This document shows positions 51,001-63,000 of a DNA stretch of 64,000 nucleotides, piece by piece. Each line of letters opens with the position of its first letter. Positions within the stretch are counted from its first letter, which is position 1. Under the pieces are notes generated by a model. It did not search any database, had not been told where the DNA came from, and saw nothing but the letters and a program-made list of their open reading frames with translations. This DNA comes from Owenia fusiformis. Taxonomy: Eukaryota > Annelida > Polychaeta > Sabellida > Oweniidae. The position numbers and the translations under genes are program-made. The stretch is from assembly GCA_903813345.2 (NCBI GenBank), contig CAIIXF020000003.1, positions 7,961,815 through 8,025,814 of the forward strand, read 5' to 3'.

Positions 51001-54000
51001 AGTATAGATTTAACCATTCACGCGTTGTAGGCAGAATCCCAACGACATTTTTCTCACAAACGTCTATCAGTATCATATGTTTTAGAAAATGTACATGTTT
51101 GCGAAAAAATAGCTTAGAAGACTTACTTAAGTTCCATAAACGGTATGGGTTAAAAGTGCAGATCTTAAATGTTTTTCAAAATACCGTTTATGTAACTTAA
51201 GTAAGGAATTAAATCGACGATTCTGTTCCTATTTGTTCGCAAATATGTACATTTTCTTAAACATATGATACTGATACACGTTTGTGATATAAAATGTCGT
51301 GGGAATTCTGCCTACAACGTGTGAAATAAGGAAAAAATAAAAATTGTACCTTCGACGTTCCGACATTTTGTTACCGAAACGGTACCAGCGTAATCGAGTG
51401 GATCACCAGTGAAGTGGTGATTTCCTTTGAAAACAAGTTTTTTATCTACCGAAGTTTAATGTTTTATACACTTGAATCTACAATGTACAACATAGATTAC
51501 AAACGCCATTACCTTTAAATCAAATGGTATTTACAATTTTTGGGCAAATGCACCACGGAAGTCAAATGAAAAAGACAGTATAACTGGGAAAGATTTTTTC
51601 TAAAACTCAATTTCTGAATAATCATTGAACTAATTAAAAGGCTAATCATGCAAAGAAAAGGCACTTAAAGTATGATAAGAATGACATGTTTTGTAAGGGC
51701 TGTCTAGTTTTTTGTAAAGTGATGAGGGACAAGGTCAATAACCCTTTTGTGAAACAATCTTTAAAGTAAAATCTGCATGTGTTATAATCTTAATTAATTC
51801 CGCTTATCATATAATCTTAAACAGAGAGGGAATGGCTCTTTAATATGTGCAAAAACAACTTATTTCAAAGGGTATGGTCAAACACTCTTATTTTTAGGAA
51901 AACTAACACTTTAAACCGCCCCCTCAAAGTCATGTCCTCCTGTTCTTAGAAATAATCTGATTGGCAGAGAGTTTCGGTTCCAGAAATATCACGTACTTCA
52001 CATTGGTAGTTTGTTATTGGGACTGAGTTTAAGAAATACATGAACATTAGGTTACTAGTATCTTCTGAAATGGCAGCTTCCGGATCAGAACCTTCCCGTC
52101 AAAAAGTAAAACAATTAGAAGACTTCGTTAAATATACATCTGAAAGTGTCGACATTAAGAACAGATACCCCTGTGAACAGTTAGACAAACATGCATCATA
52201 TGTTAAAAAACTGGTTGAAACTATCAACGAAAAGAACGGTGAATACAATCCAGTTTTTAAAAGCCGTGTTGAACCCTGTGGAAGTTATTCAGATAATCTA
52301 AAGATTATGGAGCCTGATGAATTTGACTTCAAAATGGTGATGGATTTGTCTAAACAACCGGGTATAAATGTGACGGACGTCGAACCTGAGTGTGGATACA
52401 AAGCATGGGGGTATGGCTACGTCATCGTGGGGCCTGAGGTTGAGACACTTGATCTTCCTACAACAGTCAACTCTAGGGATGAGTATTCCAAACAGGTACG
52501 ACTCAGTAACGAATTCATATCAATAAACGTGAAACAAGCTGTTATAAGGTCCCTGGAGCATATAGAGAACGTGAACTTCATAGGTGAGAGGAAACTTGAT
52601 GATCCGGAAGAATGTACGCGTATTTATAATCCAGGTGAGATCAGTATACACACCGACCCTAAGAGGAATAACCATACGCCTGGGCACGGGCCAAGTATTT
52701 GGCTTAGAGTTGGTACCGAACTCTGCACCACTGATATTGATTTGTGTTTCTGTATTGAGAAACTACAGAAGTCGCCATCAACATCAGAAAGTCGTAAATT
52801 TCTAATTTATACTGATGACACTATGGCGGGATGCTGTGGTACGTTTGCGCACTGGTTGGAATCAGTGATTGATCCACCTGGTGATAGGGTTATGCAACTG
52901 AATGTGAAACATCGTCAACTACTATTGACTCTGAAATACATAGTTAACCTCATGAGGGAGTGTTGGAGCGGAGACCTAAACAATACGTTGTATTACAATA
53001 TGTCGTCGTATTTCCTCAAAACCGTTCTGGTTCATCACGAGAAAACTTGCCAAGCCAGGAATGTCGGGGAGTGCTTTGAAAATGTGATCGAAATGTTCTG
53101 TGAGTGGGATACTAATTCAAACACATTCCACATTGGTGACGTCACTTACGTACGCGATATACACTATAATAGGAATCTGAAAGCGAGGCAGTTGGTTGTC
53201 ATAGGAGTGGTATGGTTTTTTCAACAAATAAGGCATTCTCCCACTCATAGTGCCTTGTGGCGCTCAATATTGGACAGTGATGCCTCAAAAGAGGAGTTTT
53301 TAATACGCTTCAGAGAGCAATGTCATTTCAAAGCACTAAAAGATGGAGCCACGAAGATGGGACTGAAACTGTGGTGAAATGCAAGGGTCGCTATGACATC
53401 AAAGTACAATAAAACAAGGGACATTCCTTTTAATGGCCAAAAGTATTTTCTGTAGACAGGTCAGAGAAGGCCCGTGTATACTTCAATGAAATTGTTCAAT
53501 GAAGAGATGTGTTACATTGAACAGATTTTCTGTAAATAACATTTAATATACACTGAAATATCACTATTAATTTTTTAAACAACTGACAAAATATCACGAA
53601 GATGACTCAGATTGGATTATATTCTCACACACTGCCATCTCTTCAGTTTTCTGTCGTTGAACTTGTGATTAGTGAAACACGACTTTAATAACAATAAGGT
53701 TATAGGATTAGAAATTAGAAAGCGTAAGTTATAATGAAACTGCATTTCTGAGGTTTTAACAAAATCAGCACAAAGGGCACTTGATGTTATAGTTGTCATA
53801 TTTTATAACTTGGTGAATTGACACATGATTTCTGGGTTGGAAATTAAAGAAATTAAAGTTTTTAAAATTTCAAACTCAGAATAAAATGTCACTTGCAATA
53901 TCATCCAATATAACTTGTGTCCTTCTTTCCAGTACCTTAAAAACGTTCATGTATATAATGGATAATTTGCCTTTCAAAATTGAAAAGGTGAAGAAATTAA

Positions 54001-57000
54001 ATTAAATTCGGAACTTATTCTTTACTAGGTCAACAATATTTTCCAACCTTTGATATTTTCAAAAATAATGTTTGTACCAAATTAAATTAAACCGATGGTT
54101 CAGTTTACATATCATTATAAAATAAATATATTTTAGTGAGCTTTTTGATCAGAACGACATAAACTTCCCCCTTAATAAATAGATAATATCATAATACTGC
54201 TTGCCAAATTTATTGAGAGAGGTGTATCTAAAAATTGCATAACTAGATCATTACATTGATAATATAAAATACAACTTGATATCAAACGGGTCTTATCAGT
54301 GAAGTTGTGTTAGTGGCACGTGCCTTGCACACTACCCCATGCATTCGTTTGACTCCGCTTCTACATGAGGGCTTCGTCTTCAGTAGTTTATAACTTGACT
54401 CTGCGCGCAGGGTACAATATACAGGGTGTCCATGTCGTATATTTACAATTACGAAGTGTAGCGACTCTATGGACACCCTGTTTATTGGATTGACTCGAAT
54501 GTAGCGGTATCGCAGCTAATTTTATATACAGTGAAACCTGTGAAGTAGAACTCCTTTTAGACATGTTAGAGGAACCGGAGGTGTTCCACTTTGACATTTT
54601 GTTTCTACACCATTCCCTAATAAAATATAAACTGTTAAAAAGATGGCAGTGAAGTCAGCTGTATATCAATTGATTAAAAGGGGAATCCCCTTCATGATTG
54701 GATATACTATAGTACATACGCGGTCACTGGTAAGTAATTTTATTATTAAGTATTTATCATTTTTTTCAATATTGTTATGGGAGAGACAATTTGATCGTCT
54801 AAGTATCAAATAAGCCGTATTCTTAGGTTCTATTTGAGACATTTATGTGATCATCTGTACAACGTGCCAAAATTCTTATTATGATCTTTGTTAAAACCCA
54901 AATCAAATAAAACGAAACTGAATTTTAAATATGACTCACAAAATCAATCGTATTCGTGTTTCATTGTGTTTTTCCATTATAGGAAGTGCGTTTTGGAGGC
55001 TACGCACATTATACAGACTTTCTCAAAGACTGGTCACGAAACAATGGGAAACTCATCAAGTAAACCACCCGACCCTGCTGCTACACAGGGCACTACTAAA
55101 CGTGAGAGTTGCAGACAGTTTGCAGATTGTGTGAATGAGAGCAAGGAACATAGAAGACGATATATTCACAGTGAAGACATTCCTGCACATATAGACTGCA
55201 GGTACATGTCCTAGTATGCAGCACTGGCGGATCAAGGGGGGGGGGGGCATGGGACCCGCCCCTTTTTGTGCCCCCCCCCCCTTTTACGGCCTCAACATTT
55301 TTACCTCCCCCTTGTTAGCTCCTGGATCCGCCAGTGTCCATTGTATATGGAAGTGGTCATTAAATTTGAACTATTATGGTTTTATGAAGGATTACGGTGT
55401 TAGTGGCAAATCGCAGAATCTAGTATGGTTTTGATAAAAATCCGGAGACGATCACCATAGGAACTCAATAACAACTTTTAACATGTCTCGGCATTAAAAT
55501 ATGCATGCAAAAACAAATGAGGAGTATATTTGCAACTAAAAACTTGTGGGACAGGGACCATTTAGAAACCGTGTTATGAGTAGGAGATCAATACACAGGA
55601 TACTCCTGGATATGCCTGTTTATGTCCCTCACCCCGGTTATTGATAATCATTCGTATGTTTTTCAGTGATCGTCCCCCCTGCTGGTACTGGGAAAAATGC
55701 CACAGAAAAGATGGCACAGAGCACATGATTAAATACCTCCATCCCTGGGAGCTTTCAGGTAATATTTGATATAATTAAAAACCGCCTCCCCCTCCCAGCA
55801 AGATATTTTTTCAAAAGCATGCTGTTTTTACCATTTTGAGCACTTCTTGTGAAAGACGGGCCAAACTTTGAACTCCAAATGAAAAATGACTTCCACTTTG
55901 GCTCGCAAAGCTAGCAAAAACGCTACCATGGGCTATCAATAGAATGCCCATGACGCTACTAAAAGGTTTTTGGGTTTTCATTCTTTTTACGTTCGCATCT
56001 GAAGTCTTGAGATATGGTTAAAATCATCCAAAATCCATCGAGCCTTTGGCTTTTATCATAAATTAAGGTGCGTGATTCATAATGGCTCATACTGAGCTAC
56101 CTTACAAAGTGTAGAAAGGATCTATCTAGGAAACCATGTTATTGCACTTGAGTTCTTTGAAGGCCTAGTTGTGCGATGCCGATCGGTAAACTGGTGCCAC
56201 ACGAAATCTTTTCATTGAGAAATAGAATAAAATTGTCCATCTGTTAACTTTAAATATTTTCAAATGAAAACTAGACTGATGCTTGGGTCTGATTTGGATT
56301 TGATTTGGACGACATGTTGGGTAATTTACGTGGCGGACATCTTGCTTTTAAAATGCGATATTCATCTTCATGTGTCTTGTTACATCATACTTTTACGTGG
56401 CGGCCATCTTGCTTTTAAAATGCGATATTCATCTTCATGTGTCTTGGTACATCATATTCATGATAATTTAATTGATTACCACTCGCTTTCAGTGATTGAC
56501 GGGACGGAGGACGAGATTCGAATTGTCCTGATTGGGAAAACCGGTGCAGGTAAAAGCGCGACCGGAAACACATTACTACAAAAAGAGACGTTCGAGAGTT
56601 CACTGAGTTTTACGGCGCAGACGAGTTCCTGCTCCTATGATCACGTGTACTATGACATCAAGAAATACATGATCATCGATTCACCTGGAATCTTCGATAA
56701 CAGAGTGGACAAGCGCAAAAACTGCGCTGAGCTTATCAAATGTTTGGCTCTGAGCGCCCCAGGGCCACATGTTTTCCTCATCACCATAGAGATCGGGAGA
56801 TACACGAAAGAAGATGAAGAAGTGATCGATATTTTCCATGAGATGTTCGGCAAAGGCATGATGAAGCACTCGATAATCTTGTTCACATTTGCCGATAAGT
56901 TGGAGCAGGAAAACAAATCTATAGAATCAATGATACGGGAGTCACCTAAGAGTTTACAAAAACTCATCGCCACCTGTGATGGTCGTGCATTCACAATCAA

Positions 57001-60000
57001 CAACAAAGCCAGTAGAGAAGATAGATCCAATAGGGCAGGTCAACTGATCTTAAAGATCACAGAATGGGGACTCGATGAAAACATTTTTCAAGATGAACTT
57101 GGTGTGCTTAAAAACATAGACACAATCATCAAGAAAGAGGAAAACGACACTGGCGCCTCAAGAAAGAATATGGGTCTTTTTCAAAAGTTCGTCACTTTCT
57201 CCGAAAAATTAAAACGGTTGATATTTCAATCAATTTTTGATTTTTTGGGACGAACAACGAACATTGTTCCAGAAAATTGCCTTTAAAAGATAGTTTAAGT
57301 GGAAATTACGAAATAACACAGCAAAATGTAAAAAATCTAACGTGCGTGACGTTTTTGATGAAATCAACAGTTACTTTTGTAATACAGACGATAAAATACA
57401 TTTAAGTATCTCAAACTGTGTAAATGCATATGACGAAAAAATCGTTTGTCGATATTTCATGAATTTATGCATTTAAGGTTTCTCAGCTAATTTTAAATAT
57501 GCTAACGTGCGTGACGTTTTTAAATATCTGCTTTTTTCATCTGCTATCCTGAGTTTCTCATATAACATGATATATTAGGAATAAATATGTTTTAACCAAT
57601 CTAAAGCTTTAAATAAACGTTTTACCCTTGTAAGTTTTGTGTCATAAGGCATTAAGCAAGGTTTTTACTAAAAACTAACGTGCGTGATGAATTGATTGTG
57701 TTGACACGAAATATGTTAAACTCAATAATAAGTGTACATCTTGGTGATAAAGTAACAGCAGTCGATTTCTTAGTGTATAATACATGTTATACCTTGTCAA
57801 ACATCATACGTATTATATTTTTAAACTGGCAAAATATGGATATCCGATTAATACAATGGTTTAGGACTTATTTCAACCACAGAAGTAAATTATTCTATAA
57901 CGTACAGTATCTTGCTTCATGGTCATTCCATTTCCCCAGCAGGATACGTTACAATTAACATTAATAGCTTTTCTCAAATTATTTAGTTTGAAGAATGACA
58001 TAGCGATATATTGTTATGTGTATTCATCATTTTATTCAAGAAAATGTTTGCTTGAATTCTACGTGCGTGACGATTTTAAGTTGACACGATTTTAACAGTA
58101 AAATGCTAATGGACTTCATGAGACCAACATATCTTGTAACTGGCACAAAACAATTACTTTGAAAATGTAACAACCACAAGGTTAACATTAAGACGGTAAT
58201 CTATCTACTTACAACTGACTACAATACAATACAGTTACATTTTAAATAGCACTGTTTGAATTTTATACATTTTATATCAAAACCAGTGGAAATTTAAGTT
58301 ACTATTGACATTTGATCATCATCATGATGATCGGGATTTTAATTCAGGCTCCTCAGGTTTTGATTTTTCTTCCCTCACAAAAGTTTATCAAATTCTGACA
58401 AATTGGAAAAAAGCCTTCCAAACTTAAATAAGGAGCGTGTAACTGATAACAAGAACAGTGAAATGTGACAACGTTTGTACACTTGAATGCTAAAATTAGA
58501 CTATGAAAGTCATAAAGGTTCAATAATGTTCATCATAAATGTTCATTTGTCGGTGCCATGGTTCCACATTCTCTCAGTAAGTCAGAACCCATCTCTGTCC
58601 AGCTTCCTTGGCCTGGAAAGTAATGTCATAAAATATTGACTTCATTTTCATTTATATTTTATGGCTATTTCATAACAGGAGAAATATAAGGCATTGTATG
58701 GATCAGGAGTAATTGTTATCCAATTATTCAAATTACTGTGTACAAACCTGGTTCCAAAATTCACTTCTCTTTATTTACACATTTGTGGCACGTAAAGTGC
58801 ATTTGGTCGATGTTTCCGTATCTCGCACATGACTCGTGGGCCCATCTCTTGCAGCTGGTACACATAATCTATAAGTAATGTACGGAACAATTAGGAAATA
58901 TCAGAATTTTAATTTATGTGTCAAAGTAACCAATGCAGTAAAATTCACTGTGTTATTTATATCATATAATGGACTTTCACGTTGGAACTGTTGCTTGGAA
59001 ATAAAAATTTAAGGATTATCAATATTGAGAATGTAACAATTACTTTACATACCCATTGTTCTCGTTTCTTTGGGTCCCTCATATCATTGTATTCAAAATC
59101 ACATTTCACGCACTTGTTTTCATCGTTCTCTCTCAACACGGATCTCGGCTTTTCCTTCACACCTTGCTGTGCATCGTCTCTAGGCTCTCTAGACTGGGTT
59201 CTCGCATTTCGATCACGTTTTGTCTTGGCTTTTTTCACTGGTCTTGTATTCTCCTGATTTGTCAACTTTAGGCTTATATCACCTGACCAACCATTCACCG
59301 CGCATTCAGCTGTTGTTTCGCCTGTGGTACAAACCTTGCAGAAGCAGGAGTACTCTCTCGTTTGGACCACCTGTGGCATTATACCTCTGACAGCGTGGAG
59401 CTTTCTTGTTCCCTTTAAAGTTTTTACATTTGTTCTGTTTGATCGAATCCTGTTTCTAACAGTTTCCTCTGAAGGAACATAGAAGAAGGTTCTCCTGTAT
59501 TTTTCACAGCTTTCCTTGTTTTCTTTTTCTGGCTTCGTTTTTGTTTTTTCGAGAAAGTTACAGAGTTCATGAGCATTTCGAATGACTACTTCTCTTGCTT
59601 TCATTGCCCTCGATGCAGCACTTTTGCATACTGCACTTTCGCCATCGCTCGGACTCTTGCCGTGTCTGGAGCCAAAATAGTGTTTTTCTGGGATAATACC
59701 ATATAGCCAGGTTATTAAAGCGATATGACACATCTTATAAGTCTATATTCCAAGTGCTACATATGAGGTGTCAAATGACAAACATCTCCTAATAGTCCAT
59801 GGTATGACTTCCGAATATGAAGGATCCGTAGCATAGTCTAGCGCAGCAACATTTGAAGTAATATTTATGAAGGTGTACATGTCTTGATTCTTTTAAAATA
59901 CCATTTGCCGAAAAAACTTCCGGCTTTCGGGTCGAAAAATGTCTTTCATCACAAGGGATCAAAAAACGTAAATATTTTGATTCGAACTTTTATACATTTT

Positions 60001-63000
60001 ATAAGACACAGACCGTTATTCTAAGCATACGAACAAAAATAAATTATCATAATTTAAAAATATACTATTTAATGTACCGTACATGTCGGTGTTTAATTAG
60101 TGTAATTATGCAAATGTGTTTTTCAGATTTTGTTTGATTTTTCAAATATGAGCCAAGTCGATTCAACAAAACGTATTGAAAACCCCTTTTGTGAAAAACT
60201 AGCATAATTAAAACATTTGTCATTCCAATATAAAAGTGATTCATTTGTAGCATTTATCTTATTAATACCTGAGAAACAATACAAAACGTCAATGCACTGA
60301 TTACATATTTTTTAGTATTGATAAGAAAGATAACCTCAAACTTATAGCTTACAAACCTAAATCATATATTTAAAATCATTTCTTATTATTTTCTGTTGCA
60401 TTGTGTACTCCAAATTGTGAAAAATTGGGATTTTATTTCTTGGTGATTTTTTGACCTCTGTTAATGGCAGGCATAATTCAGCCTGAAAGCCGGAAGTATA
60501 TTGAACGGTTATAATACAAATTATTAGGGGACATATGTAGGTATGTTAATGTAAGGTCAAATATCGCTGCACTATACTGTGCTACCAACTCCTTTATTAG
60601 ACGTCCTAGAGATTTCATACCATGGACTATAACGTCAAAGTAAGCTTATTCCTTTGATACCTACCTATATACTAGGGCTGTATTGAACGTCGAACGTGAC
60701 GAAGCATCAAGTCCATAAACGCATTAATTTTACTATATTCGGGTTCTACAAGCAACGTGTTTTTGTTGGGAACTGAATATATGTTGAAAATATACAAGTT
60801 ATGGGAAAAATACGTCGAATTATACGAAATACTTACGTCTTCTGCTAGCCAAAATGGCCTCAGCCGGGACCAATCTAAATCTAAAACTATGTGGAACGAA
60901 ACTGTAGCAATTTCTATCAATGCAATATCATTTATGGAATAAATAGTCTAAATAGTCGATCAAAGATCATTTATATTATTCAAATAACCATGCATAAAGA
61001 ATTTGTTTTCAGTGAAGTCGAGAAGAATTGAGTCCATCTGAACCGACGCTCAATCACTTTGTCCATTGGTGTCAAACGTCACGCACGTTAGAATTTTATT
61101 GGTTCTATTCTATTTTCTAAAGCGGACATAAAATGCCAGAAGGCGATTTGCCGCATGATCGTGTACTATGCCATGAAAAATATATCAATGAAATAAACCT
61201 ATTGTTTAAAAAAAAAAAAATTCTATTTTCTGCATACAATAATTGACGAAATTTTCTGAACTGTGAAACTAAGATTAGTAAAAGCAATAAAAATCAGTGC
61301 TTGGCACTCCTGACAAGACTATTGACATAACCATTAACATAAGGACAAGATGTACATCTTTTATAACGTGCGTGATTGCTTGACACGAACACTTTTATCA
61401 CAAAAAAATAAAGCTATGGTGTCAAAAAACAGATTAATGACGAAAACAACCACATTATTTGCTGATTCCAGATGAATGTTCCCTTTCTTACATTTAGGTG
61501 TGTGTGGAAATCGTTTTATATCAACGAGAAATTTAAGTAATTCGTTAATGAGAGAGTATGACACGATAAAGGACTACGTGCGTGGCGGATTAACGTGCGT
61601 AACGAAGTTTGACACCAATCTTCGAGCAACTTATAAAGACCATATTGCCGCTTCAGAGTTGAAACTTACCACTGGATCTATAACATCTCGTAAATGTGTT
61701 AATAAAATACAATTTCATTTACACATGTGATCGCGTATTTTGTATGAAAATAGGCTTTCTAACGTGCGTGACGAGTTTGACACGAAAAACGATAATGCAC
61801 GCAACTGAGCATAAAAATTATTTTCCATTTATACTTCATATAGCATTGAACATAATGAGAGCTCGGTGTATCCTCCTTTCGAAAAAACACTTCATCTGAC
61901 TTTTTGTAAAAATAATCAGCCTGGAGCTCATGAATAACGTGCGTGATGGTGTTTGACACCATGCACCACGCACGTTAGTTCTAAATTGACATTGTCTTAT
62001 TTTTCGAGTATGGTAGATTTATTATCTGAAAACGAAATGATTCACATAGATAACCTCTGTAGACTTGTGGCAACACATTTTCCGCCTCATTTCCAGAAAG
62101 AAAGATCCAGGGGATGTATCTCTGATGTACCCCCCAAAATTGCTTAAAAAACTGCAAAAACAGCTGGACACGAAGCCCAAAAAAGTGAATAACTTCAACA
62201 AATTTTAACATTTTCACCTGATATTATCCTCAGTATCTTTTTGACCTCTACTGAGTTGAATAGAATAATCGTTTTTGGCTATACTTCTCAAAATGTTGAG
62301 ATATCGAGCATGTAATATTAGAACTTTTGAGTGACGAACTTTTGAAAAAGACCCATATACGGGATGCAATAGTGAGAGGACTGCATAAAGCAAAGCCAGT
62401 ACTAAAAGCAATATTTCCAGTGATTTCTGGTTTAGGTATGATTCTGACAAGGGTAAAACACCCTATTGCAACGATGATTGGAGGAATACTAAGTGGGCTT
62501 GGTTTAGTAGGCACTGGGGTGAATGCATTACTTGAATACATGCTGCCAAATATAGAATAAACTTTAACCTTCTGGTCCCTGGGATACAATTCGATGCGAA
62601 GTCGTCCAAGAACAGCGAAATCATTATAGGTTAACTGTTATATAAGATGGCTAACCTAAAATGTTAATGTGTCGAACCGATTGGTCATTGTTGGTGGCCG
62701 GTAATGTATCAAGTTGAGTAAAGTAGTTATAAAAACCTTGAAAAAATACTGAAGATAAAGTACTTAATGACTTTATAAAATTTGATAAAAAAATAATCAT
62801 TATACTGTACTGTACTGAAGATAATGTACTTAATGACTTTATGAACTTTGATAAAAATCATTGTACTGTACTGTACTGTACTGAAGATAATGTACTTAAT
62901 GACTTTATGAAATTTTATAAAAAATAATGCATTTATTGGCTTGTAATAAACATTTTTAAGATTCTCACAGTAAGCCTAATATTAAAGATGTAAAGATATA

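Noticed and set aside
52040-52069. Longer cGLR start at the first ATG
   Set aside because: It has T at -3 and adds ten codons with no similarity to the family; the second ATG has a better context. It cannot be fully excluded.
56650-57030. Minus-strand 126-codon ORF
   Set aside because: It is the antisense shadow of the AIG1 GTPase exon, with no independent domain.
58982-59271. Plus-strand ORFs of 71-91 codons
   Set aside because: They are antisense shadows of the lysine-rich PHD-protein exon.
57338-61977. CRISPR-type repeat/spacer system from the TAACGTGCGTGACG copies
   Set aside because: The repeats are short, vary in sequence and orientation, and the intervals are long (165-384 bp) and uneven, in a eukaryotic context with spliced genes.
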